The notes beneath the pieces were generated by a model. That model was not told the DNA's origin. It saw nothing but the letters and a program-made list of their open reading frames with translations, and made no database searches. Positions 1 to 8,691 of a stretch of 32,874 nt of DNA are shown piece by piece; position 1 is the first letter of the stretch; each line of letters begins with the position of its first letter. The position numbers and the translations under genes were made by a program. This stretch comes from Desulfococcaceae bacterium HSG8 (GTDB lineage: Bacteria; Desulfobacterota; Desulfobacteria; Desulfobacterales; 4be13). The stretch lies in contig JAUCGG010000041.1 in assembly GCA_030378015.1 (NCBI GenBank), forward strand, positions 1 to 32,874, in the 5' to 3' direction.

Positions 1-39
1 GGGAAAATGATTGATCAGGCAGTAAAATACATTTCTTAA
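1..39 (+). CDS. C-terminal end of an unidentified upstream gene (partial)
   Basis: The first 12 codons are open in frame 1, read GKMIDQAVKYIS and end at TAA (37-39), 16 bases before the folD start. The close spacing and the same strand suggest it is the gene before folD in an operon. The fragment is too short to identify; a one-carbon-metabolism gene would be a guess. It could also be chance open sequence. Confidence 0.4.
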   Translation, partial: GKMIDQAVKYIS

Positions 40-55
40 TGAAAGGAGATCAAAA

Positions 56-949
56 ATGTCAGCAAAGCTCATCAAGGGCACTGAAATCCGGGAAAAAATC
101 CTGGAGGAGATTACCAAAGAGGTCGCTGAAATCAAAGAAAAGCACGGGGTGGTCCCCGGGCTTGTAACTATTCTGGTAGGGGAAAATCCTGCTTCTATAT
201 CCTATGTCACCCTGAAGATCAAAACCGCCCATCGGGTCGGTTTTACAGAGATCCAGGACACCCAATCGGAAGATATTTCCGAACCAGATCTTCTTGCCCT
301 TATTGACAAATATAATAATGATGATTCCATCAACGGGATTCTTGTGCAGCTTCCCCTTCCCAAGCATATAGATGAAAAGAAGGTTCTGAATGCAATTGAT
401 CCGGATAAAGATGTTGACGGATTCCATCCGGTCAATGTGGGAAGACTGATGATCGGTGGGAATGAAGTGAAATTTCCGCCTTGTACCCCTGCGGGAATCC
501 AGGAAATGATTGTACGCGCCGGTGTTGAGACAAGCGGTGCCGAGGTTGTGGTTGTGGGTCGTTCCAACATCGTGGGAAAACCCATTGCCAATATGATGCT
601 TCAGAAAGGTCCCGGGGCAAACTCAACTGTAACAATTGTACATACCCGTACAAAAGACCTGGCTGGCCATTGCAAACGCGCAGATATCCTGATCGTTGCC
701 GCGGGTGTTCCAGGACTGGTAAAGCCCGAATGGATCAAGCCCGGCTCGTGTGTCATTGATGTCGGTGTCAACCGGATCGGTATGAATGAAAAGACAGGGA
801 AAGCTATCCTGAGAGGTGATGTTGATTTTGACGCTGCCAAAGAGATAGCCGGTTCTATTACTCCTGTGCCCGGCGGAGTGGGACCCATGACCATCACCAT
901 GCTGATGAGGAATACCCTGAAATCGCTCAAATTCAAACTGGGAGCCTGA
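56..949 (+). CDS. folD: Bifunctional methylenetetrahydrofolate dehydrogenase/methenyltetrahydrofolate cyclohydrolase
   Basis: Cytosolic FolD interconverts 5,10-methylene-, 5,10-methenyl- and 10-formyl-tetrahydrofolate with NAD(P). The 297-residue length is normal for the family. Visible signatures are VGENPASISYVTLK with the Tyr50/Lys54 pair of the YxxxK catalytic motif, QLPLP near residue 100, DKDVDGFHPVN near 117-127, PCTPAGI, the dinucleotide-binding VVVGRSNIVGKP near 165-176 and the C-terminal TPVPGGVGPMT signature. The start is supported by an AAGGAG ribosome site at 43-48. The gene follows an upstream frame that ends 16 bases away and is followed by 443 bases without a gene. It looks complete and ordinary. 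In anaerobes FolD may serve biosynthesis or the acetyl-CoA pathway; nothing here distinguishes the two. Confidence 0.97.
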   Translation: MSAKLIKGTEIREKILEEITKEVAEIKEKHGVVPGLVTILVGENPASISYVTLKIKTAHRVGFTEIQDTQSEDISEPDLLALIDKYNNDDSINGILVQLPLPKHIDEKKVLNAIDPDKDVDGFHPVNVGRLMIGGNEVKFPPCTPAGIQEMIVRAGVETSGAEVVVVGRSNIVGKPIANMMLQKGPGANSTVTIVHTRTKDLAGHCKRADILIVAAGVPGLVKPEWIKPGSCVIDVGVNRIGMNEKTGKAILRGDVDFDAAKEIAGSITPVPGGVGPMTITMLMRNTLKSLKFKLGA

Positions 950-1392
950 TAAAAAGCAGTTTTGTCTCAAATTATTAAATATTTCAGGCAGAACATGTAA
1001 TAGTGCCGAAGGATACAGGCAGAGTGTCTGATACTGTTTCCCGGAGTTAAATATTGTTTCGGATCGGGAGAATTTTCAGAAATCCTCCCGATCTGTTACC
1101 ATAAATACCCTTTCGCACATGCTGAAAGTATGTCTGCATTTATAATTTCCTATATATAAAAGGTTTTATCCGACTGTCCGGATTTAAATTTTAAAAGTAT
1201 GATCTTGACAGTCCTGTTAAATTCGTGATAAAAACTCAGGAGTAAACTATAGGATTGGTGTGCAACCTGCTGAAATTAAAGTGTTTTGTATTAAATATCC
1301 CGGAGTATTACCCGGATGGGTAAACAGAAAAAATTTTTTTTCTGTAGCTACCTGATAATTTGTTAAAAACATAACTTGCAGAGCGATATATC
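950..1392. other. Gene-free spacer with one hairpin
   Basis: This 443-base stretch between folD and the M23 peptidase holds no convincing reading frame. Its only clear structure is an inverted repeat, gatcgggag (1062-1070) and ctcccgatc (1085-1093), with a 14-base loop. No T-run follows, so a factor-independent terminator is not supported. The second half is AT-rich and may carry the promoter of the peptidase gene. Confidence 0.6.
1205..1233 (+). promoter_or_regulatory. Possible sigma70-type promoter for the M23 peptidase gene
   Basis: A perfect TTGACA (1205-1210) is followed after 17 bases by ATAAAA (1228-1233), a poor -10 match. It lies about 160 bases upstream of the M23 start in AT-rich DNA. 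The -35 box is good and the -10 box weak, so this is only a candidate. Confidence 0.3.
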
Positions 1393-2316
1393 ATGAATGG
1401 TAAGATCACTTTTATTGTATTCGGCAAAGGCGGAACTCCGATAAAGGAGATAGGTTTTTCCAAATCACTTCTTTTTTTTCTTGGCTTCCTGATTGCTTCC
1501 TTAGCGGCAGCTATCGGGGTTGGTATCCACGATTATTATTCTTTGAAGATTGCGTCATTCGATAAAAGAGAACTTGAAAGCAGTGTCGGAGACTACGAGC
1601 ATGAAATTGCTGTTCAGCGCGAGCAGATTCAGGCGTTTGCAAGTGAAATCAATGATCTGAAGTCCAAAGTGCTGACCTTGGGCGATTTTGAGAAACAGAT
1701 ACGAATTATTGCAGGCCTTGACAATTCAGGGCATTCCGAAGTTTTCGGGATCGGCGGTTCAATCCCCGATGACATGGATACGAATATCGCTCTGACGGAA
1801 AAACACAACACCCTGATTCGTGAAATGCATGATCAGGTAAAGCAGATCGAACTGGCATCCGTTGTTCGGGAAGAGAGCTTTGACTCCCTTATCCAGGACC
1901 TTGTTGATAAAGGGAACCTGCTGGCGCACACACCTGCAATTCGTCCCACAACTGGAATTCCCACCTCTTTATTCGGGAACCGTGTATCCCCTTTCACCGG
2001 GCTGAGTGAATTTCATAAAGGTGTGGATATTGCGAACCGCCAAGGAACAGAGATTCTTGCAACAGCAGACGGTGTGGTGACATTTGCTGATGAAAAAGGC
2101 TGCTGGGGCAGGCTGATCGTCATCAGCCACGGTCACGGTATGACGACCCATTACGCTCATCTGAAGAAATTTTTCAAAAAAAGCGGTGATACAGTAAAAA
2201 GGGGAGAAGTAATTGCAAAAATGGGCAGCACAGGACGAAGCACGGGCCCCCATCTCCATTATGAAGTCCGCCTGAACAACACACCGGTCAATCCTGAAAA
2301 ATACATATTGAATTAA
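1393..2316 (+). CDS. Membrane-anchored M23 (LytM-type) peptidoglycan endopeptidase
   Basis: The 307-residue protein has a short cytoplasmic N-terminus, one membrane helix (about residues 24-45, rich in L, F, A, I), a charged region likely to form a coiled coil (about 55-160) and a C-terminal M23 domain (about 190-305). Zinc ligands are visible: His208 and Asp212 in HKGVD, and the HLH motif (His287, His289); the catalytic-type HGHGMTTHYAHL segment lies near 252-263. The ligands are all present, so it could be an active cell-wall cross-link hydrolase facing the periplasm, or an activator that uses the fold. No strong ribosome site precedes the ATG. secA follows 129 bases downstream on the same strand, behind a heptamer array. 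Confidence 0.88.
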   Translation: MNGKITFIVFGKGGTPIKEIGFSKSLLFFLGFLIASLAAAIGVGIHDYYSLKIASFDKRELESSVGDYEHEIAVQREQIQAFASEINDLKSKVLTLGDFEKQIRIIAGLDNSGHSEVFGIGGSIPDDMDTNIALTEKHNTLIREMHDQVKQIELASVVREESFDSLIQDLVDKGNLLAHTPAIRPTTGIPTSLFGNRVSPFTGLSEFHKGVDIANRQGTEILATADGVVTFADEKGCWGRLIVISHGHGMTTHYAHLKKFFKKSGDTVKRGEVIAKMGSTGRSTGPHLHYEVRLNNTPVNPEKYILN

Positions 2317-2343
2317 GCGTTAAAGTTTGAACATGATCGCGCA

Positions 2344-2412
2344 TCAAACTTCACATTTCAAACTTCACACTTCACACTTCAAACTTCACACTTCAAACTT
2401 CACACTTCAATT
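2344..2412. repeat. Tandem heptanucleotide array (units ACTTCAC / ACTTCAA)
   Basis: About nine to ten head-to-tail 7-base units alternate between ACTTCAC and ACTTCAA, with one variant (ATTTCAA) near the start. The array fills most of the space between the M23 stop and the secA start. The 7-base period is shared with the other tandem arrays in the window although the unit sequence differs. Confidence 0.9.
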
Positions 2413-2445
2413 TTTCAATCTTCAATTCAAAGGAAAAATCTGTAC

Positions 2446-4974
2446 ATGATCTTTAATTTTCTGACAAAAGTTTTCGGAAGTAAAAACGAACGAGAGATAA
2501 AAAGGCTTCTGCCCATTGTGGAAGATATCAATTCCCTGGAACCCGAATTCCAGGCCATGAGTGATGACAAACTGAAAAATCAGACAAATGTCTTCAGAGA
2601 GCGTTTTGAAAACGGGGAACCCCTTGATGAAATGCTTCCTGAAGCCTTTGCAACAGTAAAAGAAGCCTCTTGGCGGACACTGGAAATGCGGCATTTTGAT
2701 GCCCAGCTTATAGGCGGAATGGTTCTTCACCGGGGAAAAATTGCGGAAATGAAGACCGGTGAGGGAAAAACCCTGGTTGCCACCCTGTCTGCCTATCTGA
2801 ATGCTATTTCAGGCAAGGGGGTTCACGTTATCACGGTAAATGATTACCTGGCAAAACGCGATACAGAATGGATGGGGCAGATTTACAATTTTCTCGGTCT
2901 CTCCGTGGGCACCATCGTACACGGTTTGGATGATACTGAACGACAAGAGGCGTATCTCTCTGATATCACTTACGGAACGAATAATGAATTCGGTTTCGAC
3001 TATCTGAGAGATAACATGAAATTCAACAAAGAACTCCTGGTACAGAGGCATCTGAATTATGCCATTGTGGATGAGGTGGACAGCATACTTGTTGATGAAG
3101 CAAGAACCCCGCTGATCATATCAGGCCCGGCCGAGAAATCCACGGATCTTTATTACCAGGTCAACAAAATCATTCCGCGCCTTGCCCGTGATAAGGATTA
3201 TACCATTGATGAAAAGGCCCGGACCGTTGTACTGACCGAGGAAGGGGTCGCTAGTGCCGAAGATATATTAAGTGTTGATAATCTGTATGACCCGAAATAT
3301 ATAGAACTCCTGCATCATATAAATCAGGCTCTCAAGGCTCATACCCTGTTCAAACGTGATGTTGACTATATAGTCAAAAAAGGGGAAGTTATCATTGTTG
3401 ATGAATTTACCGGCCGCCTGATGCCCGGGCGCCGTTACAGCGAAGGACTTCACCAGGCCCTCGAAGCCAAAGAAGACGTCAAAATAGAAAATGAAAACCA
3501 GACCCTTGCCACGATCACATTTCAGAACTATTTTAGAATGTATGATAAGCTTTCCGGCATGACAGGAACAGCAGATACCGAAGCTGCTGAGTTCAAAAAA
3601 ATATATGATCTTGATGTTTCGGTGGTTCCCACACACAGGCCCATGGTTCGGGCAGATCACCCGGATGCTATCTATAAAACCAGGAAGGAAAAATTCAAAG
3701 CAGTTATAGATGAAATTGAGTCCCTGCATGAGAGAGAGCAGCCTGTCCTGGTGGGAACGATTTCAATAGATGTTTCGGAAAGTCTGAGTAAAAAATTGAA
3801 AATGCGGGGAATTCCCCACACAGTCCTGAATGCCAAACACCATGAAAAAGAAGCTGAAATTGTTTCAATGGCGGGCCAGAGAGGCGTGGTGACAATTTCG
3901 ACAAACATGGCGGGCCGAGGTACGGATATTGTCCTGGGTGAAGGTGTCACAGAACTGGGAGGTCTTCACATCATCGGCACGGAGCGCCATGAGAGCAGGC
4001 GGATTGATAATCAGCTCAGGGGGCGTTCGGGCCGGCAGGGGGACCCCGGATCATCCCGGTTTTACCTGGCCCTGGAGGATGATCTCCTCAGGTTATTCGG
4101 CGGGGATCGGATCACCGGGGCAATGGAATGGATGGGAATGGAAGAGGGCGAACCCATTGAGCATAACTGGATCAGCAAGGCCATTGAAAACGCCCAGTCA
4201 AAGGTGGAAGCACGTAATTTTGATATGCGCAAACACCTGCTTGAGTATGATGATGTAATGAATCAGCAGCGGGAGGTTATTTACAAACAGCGCAGGGAAG
4301 CACTGAGCGGGGAAGATATCAAAGATGCCATCGAGGACATGATGGCGGAAAAGTCCGAAGAAATAGCGGATATGTTTGCTGATGAGACCATTCTTCCCGA
4401 GGACTGGGACTGGAAAAATCTAAAAGACGCTGTGTTCAAGCAGTTCAACTTCCGGCCGGAGATTGATGATGACACACTTGACGGGTTAAGCAGGGACGGA
4501 CTGGCACAACTGATTGTTGACGAGGCCTGCGATATATATAATGAAAAAGAATCCGAAGTCGGGGCATATGAATTCAGGCAGATAGAACGTATGGTGATGC
4601 TGCAGACAGTGGACAGCCTGTGGAAGGATAACCTTCTCAGTATGGATCATCTGAAAGAAGGGATCGGCCTCCGTGGATATGCCCAGCAGAACCCGCTGAT
4701 TGTATATAAAAAAGAGGGATTTGAGATATTCAGCAATATGATCTCCAGGATTAAGGAAGAAACCCTGGAGATATTGTTCAAAATTCAGATAGACAGAGCC
4801 GAAAAGCTGAATGACCTTATGCAGCCTGAGGATCAGGAACTTGTATTTTCCAGCGGAGACAGTGTGGAAAGCAGGAAAAAGGAACCTGTGAAACGCGCTG
4901 AAAAGAAGATCGGCAGAAATGCCCCGTGTCCCTGCGGAAGCGGAAAAAAATATAAAAAGTGTTGCGGAACGTGA
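2446..4974 (+). CDS. secA: Protein translocase ATPase SecA
   Basis: SecA is the cytosolic motor that drives unfolded preproteins through SecYEG. The 842 residues are typical. Walker A is MKTGEGKT (102-109), the DEAD-type Walker B region is [15 protein letters not shown] near 207-221, and the second nucleotide-binding half shows [10 protein letters not shown] and [23 protein letters not shown]. The C-terminus carries the zinc-binding [13 protein letters not shown] tail used for SecB or lipid contact. AAGGAA (2428-2433) is a plausible ribosome site for the ATG. The stop TGA lies inside the first unit of a GTGAAAC array (acg tga aac). clpS follows 78 bases downstream, so secA-clpS-clpA-aat may be one transcript. 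Confidence 0.98.
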   Translation: MIFNFLTKVFGSKNEREIKRLLPIVEDINSLEPEFQAMSDDKLKNQTNVFRERFENGEPLDEMLPEAFATVKEASWRTLEMRHFDAQLIGGMVLHRGKIAEMKTGEGKTLVATLSAYLNAISGKGVHVITVNDYLAKRDTEWMGQIYNFLGLSVGTIVHGLDDTERQEAYLSDITYGTNNEFGFDYLRDNMKFNKELLVQRHLNYAIVDEVDSILVDEARTPLIISGPAEKSTDLYYQVNKIIPRLARDKDYTIDEKARTVVLTEEGVASAEDILSVDNLYDPKYIELLHHINQALKAHTLFKRDVDYIVKKGEVIIVDEFTGRLMPGRRYSEGLHQALEAKEDVKIENENQTLATITFQNYFRMYDKLSGMTGTADTEAAEFKKIYDLDVSVVPTHRPMVRADHPDAIYKTRKEKFKAVIDEIESLHEREQPVLVGTISIDVSESLSKKLKMRGIPHTVLNAKHHEKEAEIVSMAGQRGVVTISTNMAGRGTDIVLGEGVTELGGLHIIGTERHESRRIDNQLRGRSGRQGDPGSSRFYLALEDDLLRLFGGDRITGAMEWMGMEEGEPIEHNWISKAIENAQSKVEARNFDMRKHLLEYDDVMNQQREVIYKQRREALSGEDIKDAIEDMMAEKSEEIADMFADETILPEDWDWKNLKDAVFKQFNFRPEIDDDTLDGLSRDGLAQLIVDEACDIYNEKESEVGAYEFRQIERMVMLQTVDSLWKDNLLSMDHLKEGIGLRGYAQQNPLIVYKKEGFEIFSNMISRIKEETLEILFKIQIDRAEKLNDLMQPEDQELVFSSGDSVESRKKEPVKRAEKKIGRNAPCPCGSGKKYKKCCGT

Positions 4975-5032
4975 AACGTGAAACGTGAAACGTGAAACGT
5001 GAAACGTGAAACATGAAACATGAAACATGATG
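4971..5032. repeat. Tandem heptanucleotide array (GTGAAAC x6, then ATGAAAC)
   Basis: Six exact GTGAAAC units (4971-5012) are followed by two ATGAAAC units and an ATGATGC variant. The first unit contains the secA stop codon. The array creates an ATG at 5020 in frame with clpS, which probably is not the real start. Confidence 0.95.
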
Positions 5033-5052
5033 CAACATCAGGAAGAATAAAA

Positions 5053-5367
5053 ATGAGCATTTTCAGCCCTGAAACAGAGGGAGATGTCATTTCCGAGACG
5101 GAGGAAGATATTCATGAGCCATCTATGTATAGGGTGCTGCTCCATAATGATGACTATACCACCATGGAGTTTGTGGTGGAAATACTTGTATTTGTCTTTA
5201 ATAAATCTCCGGAGGCAGCAACGCAGATCATGTTAAATGTCCATGAAAAAGGTATCGGTGTCTGCGGGGTTTATACTTATGATGTGGCTGAAACTAAAGT
5301 GCAAACCGTTCACGCGTTAGCCCGGGAACACGATTTCCCGCTGAAATGCACCATGGAGGAAGAATAG
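5053..5367 (+). CDS. clpS: ATP-dependent Clp protease adaptor ClpS
   Basis: ClpS binds N-degron substrates (N-terminal Leu, Phe, Trp, Tyr) and hands them to ClpA. The core motifs are YRVLLHNDDYTTMEFVVEIL, which contains the Asn-Asp substrate pocket, and the GVYTYDVAETKV segment. I chose ATG 5053 (104 residues) because AGGAAG at 5040-5045 precedes it at proper spacing; the in-frame ATG at 5020 lies in the repeat array and would add 11 odd residues. The stop is two bases before the clpA start, so the genes are surely co-transcribed and probably translationally coupled. Confidence 0.95.
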   Translation: MSIFSPETEGDVISETEEDIHEPSMYRVLLHNDDYTTMEFVVEILVFVFNKSPEAATQIMLNVHEKGIGVCGVYTYDVAETKVQTVHALAREHDFPLKCTMEEE

Positions 5368-5369
5368 CC

Positions 5370-7610
5370 ATGATCAGTAAAGAACTGAGCGCGACCCTGG
5401 GGTTTGCCGTCCGGGAAGCTAAAAAGCGGCGCCATGACCATGTTTGTATAGAACATATTTTATTTGCCATCCTGCATGATGATGCGGGAGCTGAGATTAT
5501 TGAGAGCTGCGGCGGGAATATCGTGACTCTGAAAACCGCTCTGGACGGATTTTTCAATGAGCGTATGGAGCGCGTTCCCGATGGGCGGGAATATGTATTT
5601 CAGCAGACAACAGGCTTTCAAAGAGTTATCCAAAGAGCCGTGAACCATGCGCGTTCTGCTGAAAAACAAAAAGTTGAGGTGGGTGATATCCTGGCTTCCA
5701 TGTTTGAAGAAAAAGACTGTTATGCCACCTATTTTCTGGGCATGGAAGGGGTATCCCGGCTTGATATTTTAAACTACATCTCACATGAGGTTCCCAAACC
5801 GATTTATGAATCAGGGCCTGACAACAAACCTGCTGCTAAAACAGGCGATGGAAAGAAAAAGAAAAAAATCAGTCCGTTGAAAGCCTTCACAATTGATCTC
5901 GTGGAACAGGCTTCGAAGGGAAAACTTGATCCGCTGATCGGCCGGGAACATGAACTGGACCGAACGGTGCAGGTACTTTGCAGGCGGCGTAAAAACAACC
6001 CGATTTTTGTCGGGGAACCCGGGGTGGGAAAAACTGCCCTGGCTGAAGGGCTGGCCCTGAAAGTTCATGCCGGAGCCGTTCCTGATATTCTCAGGGAGGT
6101 ACGGATATTTTCCCTTGATCTGGGCGCGCTGCTGGCAGGCACGAAATTCCGGGGTGATTTTGAGCAGCGTCTTAAGGCCGTGATTGCCGCGCTGAAAAAG
6201 AAAAAAGACGCTATCCTGTTTATTGATGAAATCCATACTATTGTGGGCGCGGGCGCGACCAGCAGCGGCACGATGGATGCATCCAATATCATGAAGCCGT
6301 CCCTTTCAACCGGTGAACTCCGGTGCATCGGCTCCACCACATATGAAGAATATCAGAACCATTTTGAAAAGGACCGGGCACTGTCCCGCCGCTTTGAGAA
6401 GATCGAAATCCCGGAGCCGTCAGTTTCCGAGACCGTTAAGATATTAAAAGGATTAAAATCCTGCTATGAAGAACATCATAATATCACTTATACGGACTCA
6501 GCTTTGAAAGCGGCTGCCGAACTGTCTGCCAAATATATCAATGACAGGTATCTCCCGGACAAGGCTATTGATGTTATAGATGAAACCGGCGCGTATATCC
6601 GGCTCTCCGGCAATCCCCGGAGAAAGAAGATCCATTCCTCGGATATCGAAAAAATCGTCGCGAGGATGGCAAAGATTCCAACTGTCAGCGTATCCACCTC
6701 AGACAAAACCAAACTGGAAAACCTTGAAGAAAGTCTGCAAACAGTGGTTTTCGGCCAGGATGAAGCCATCAGGTCTCTTGTCACCTCTATCAAACGTTCC
6801 CGGGCAGGTCTCAGCACACCGGGCCGGCCCGTAGGTTCCTTTTTGTTCACAGGGCCCACGGGTGTCGGAAAAACAGAAGTTGCCAGGCAGCTTTCCAACG
6901 AACTCGGGGTGCAGTTTTTACGCTTTGATATGAGTGAATACATGGAAAAACATGCGGTTGCCCGGCTTATCGGCGCGCCTCCCGGGTATATCGGCTTTGA
7001 TCAGGGGGGGCTTCTGACAGACGGCGTCCGAAAGCACCCCCACAGTGTGCTGCTGATGGATGAAATAGAGAAGGCCCATCCGGACCTGTTCAATATCCTG
7101 CTCCAAGTCATGGACTATGCCACGCTGACCGACAATAACGGGAAAAAAGCTGATTTCAGAAATGTCATCATTATTATGACCTCAAATGCAGGTGCAAGGG
7201 AAATGAGCACCCAGAACATCGGCTTCGGTGGTTCCCAGTATGATTCTGAAAGCAAAGGTAAAAAAGCCATTGAAGGCTTGTTCAGCCCGGAATTCAGAAA
7301 CCGCCTGGACAGCATTATCGGCTTCGGTCATCTGACCGTTGAGATCATGGAAAAAATTGTGGATAAATTCATGAAAGAACTCAACGGACAGCTTGCCGCC
7401 AAAAAGGTTTCCCTGAAGATATCCCCGGAAGCCCGCACATGGATGGCAAAAAAAGGATATGATCCCCGCTACGGTGCCAGGCCCCTCAGCAGGCTTATAC
7501 AGGAGAAAATCAAAGACGGACTCGCTGATGAAATCCTGTTCGGAAGCCTTGAAAAAGGCGGCGATATTTTTGTTGATTTGGAAGATGATGAACTGAAGTT
7601 TGATGCGTGA
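5370..7610 (+). CDS. clpA: ATP-dependent Clp protease ATP-binding subunit ClpA
   Basis: ClpA is the hexameric AAA+ unfoldase that feeds ClpP and takes substrates from ClpS. The 746 residues show the N-terminal Clp repeat domain (about 1-140), AAA1 with Walker A GEPGVGKT (215-222) and Walker [10 protein letters not shown], and AAA2 with GPTGVGKT (495-502) and [10 protein letters not shown]. An IGF-type loop (QNIGFGGS) that docks ClpP is present, which separates it from ClpB; there is also no ClpB middle domain. ATG 5370 is chosen because GGAGGA (5355-5360) precedes it; an in-frame ATG at 5346 would overlap clpS. The last codons (gat gcg tga) are already part of a heptamer array, so the terminal Asp-Ala may be repeat-encoded. 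Confidence 0.96.
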   Translation: MISKELSATLGFAVREAKKRRHDHVCIEHILFAILHDDAGAEIIESCGGNIVTLKTALDGFFNERMERVPDGREYVFQQTTGFQRVIQRAVNHARSAEKQKVEVGDILASMFEEKDCYATYFLGMEGVSRLDILNYISHEVPKPIYESGPDNKPAAKTGDGKKKKKISPLKAFTIDLVEQASKGKLDPLIGREHELDRTVQVLCRRRKNNPIFVGEPGVGKTALAEGLALKVHAGAVPDILREVRIFSLDLGALLAGTKFRGDFEQRLKAVIAALKKKKDAILFIDEIHTIVGAGATSSGTMDASNIMKPSLSTGELRCIGSTTYEEYQNHFEKDRALSRRFEKIEIPEPSVSETVKILKGLKSCYEEHHNITYTDSALKAAAELSAKYINDRYLPDKAIDVIDETGAYIRLSGNPRRKKIHSSDIEKIVARMAKIPTVSVSTSDKTKLENLEESLQTVVFGQDEAIRSLVTSIKRSRAGLSTPGRPVGSFLFTGPTGVGKTEVARQLSNELGVQFLRFDMSEYMEKHAVARLIGAPPGYIGFDQGGLLTDGVRKHPHSVLLMDEIEKAHPDLFNILLQVMDYATLTDNNGKKADFRNVIIIMTSNAGAREMSTQNIGFGGSQYDSESKGKKAIEGLFSPEFRNRLDSIIGFGHLTVEIMEKIVDKFMKELNGQLAAKKVSLKISPEARTWMAKKGYDPRYGARPLSRLIQEKIKDGLADEILFGSLEKGGDIFVDLEDDELKFDA

Positions 7611-7766
7611 TGCGTGATGCGTGAAACGTGAAACGTGATGCGTGATGCGTGATTCATACTTTTCGCATCACGAATCATGCTCAATATTTCATAAATCACG
7701 TTTCACGTTTTACGTTTCACGTTTCACGCATCACGTTTCACGCATTACGCATTACGCATTACGTTA
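7601..7766. repeat. Heptamer array with inverted halves, from clpA stop to aat start
   Basis: The left half runs as TGATGCG and TGAAACG units; the right half carries the complementary sense (TCACGTT, TCACGCA, then GCATTAC units). The halves can pair into a long imperfect hairpin. The array begins in the last codons of clpA, supplies its TGA stop, and ends just before the aat ATG. It leaves no recognisable ribosome site for aat. Confidence 0.92.
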
Positions 7767-7769
7767 CCC

Positions 7770-8450
7770 ATGCCTGTTTTCATTTTATCAGACAAAATAG
7801 CTTTCCCCCCTCCTCATCTTTCACGAAGCGACGGGTTGCTGGCAATCGGCGGTGATCTGAGCCAGGAACGCCTGCTGCTTGCCTACCGGATGGGCATATT
7901 TCCGTGGTTTTCAGAAGATGAGCCTATCATATGGTGGTCCCCTGACCCGCGCCTTGTGCTTTTTCCTGAAGAAATTCGGGTTTCCAAACGCCTGAGACGA
8001 ACCATCAGGAAAAACACGTTTCATGTGACAACAGACACGGCTTTTTCACAGGTGATTACCGCCTGCGCCCAGGCAAAAAGACGGGATGACCAGGGAACCT
8101 GGATTGTGGATGAGATGATCGAAGCATATTGCAGGCTCCATGAATCCGGTTTTGCCCATTCCGCGGAAGCATGGTGTGACGGGGAACTGGCTGGCGGATT
8201 ATACGGGATTTCCCTGGGAAAGTCTTTTTTCGGGGAATCAATGTTTACGCGTGTCAGTGATGCGTCAAAGGTGGCCTTTGTAAAACTTGTGGAGCATCTC
8301 AAAGAATCATCTTTTGATATCATAGACTGCCAGGTGAGAACCAATCATCTCGTGAGTTTCGGGGCCAGGGAGATACCGAGGAAATCCTTTCTGAAGCAGC
8401 TTGCAAGGTCTGTGGATAAGCCGACGAAAATAGGGAAATGGGCGTTTTAA
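7770..8450 (+). CDS. aat: Leucyl/phenylalanyl-tRNA--protein transferase
   Basis: Aat transfers Leu or Phe from aminoacyl-tRNA to proteins with N-terminal Lys or Arg, creating the degrons that ClpS recognises. The 226 residues match the family. Motifs are GGDLSQERLLLAYRMGIFPW (about 28-47), WWSPDPR, RDDQGTWI, GGLYGISLGKSFFGESMF (about 142-159) and the late IDCQ segment. The gene lies after clpS-clpA on the same strand, so tagging enzyme, adaptor and unfoldase are together. No Shine-Dalgarno site is visible before ATG 7770, because the upstream DNA is repeat array; translation may depend on clpA or on structure in the repeat. Confidence 0.96.
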   Translation: MPVFILSDKIAFPPPHLSRSDGLLAIGGDLSQERLLLAYRMGIFPWFSEDEPIIWWSPDPRLVLFPEEIRVSKRLRRTIRKNTFHVTTDTAFSQVITACAQAKRRDDQGTWIVDEMIEAYCRLHESGFAHSAEAWCDGELAGGLYGISLGKSFFGESMFTRVSDASKVAFVKLVEHLKESSFDIIDCQVRTNHLVSFGAREIPRKSFLKQLARSVDKPTKIGKWAF

Positions 8451-8464
8451 TTATAATTTTCCAT

Positions 8465-8575
8465 CCCAGGGTGGCGCTGCGCTGACCCTGGGCTAGATTA
8501 TGTAACCCCTTCGGGGTATTTGCCCTGAAAGGGCTACATAATCTAGCCCAGGGTCAGCGTAAGCGCCACCCTGGG
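8465..8575. repeat. Palindromic element with two inner hairpins (three-way junction)
   Basis: Arms of about 40 bases (8465-8504 and 8535-8575; cccagggtggcgct paired with agcgccaccctggg) are nearly complementary. Between them lie two separate small hairpins, accccttcggggt (8505-8517) and gccctgaaagggc (8522-8534). As single-stranded DNA or RNA it would fold into a three-way junction. No T-run follows, so it is not a simple terminator. A decayed partial copy (ccctgaaagggatacataatct) lies near 8600-8625. Confidence 0.9.
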
Positions 8576-8691
8576 AAAAAAGATTCATAAATGAGATTTT
8601 CCCTGAAAGGGATACATAATCTGTGTGACCTTCAGGGTAATCCGTTTTCCGTTTTTTTCCATCCCAGGTTTAACCCCCCAGGAAACAACAG

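Noticed and set aside
1061-1094. Factor-independent terminator after folD
   Set aside because: The stem is good but no T-run follows on either strand, so I list it only as a hairpin.
5020-5052. Earlier ATG for clpS
   Set aside because: It is formed by the ATGAAAC repeat unit; AGGAAG favours ATG 5053.
7649-7855. Small plus-strand frame rich in Arg-Phe-Thr-Phe-His-Val-Ser, and a similar one at 26881-27135
   Set aside because: They are translations of the heptamer arrays, not genes.
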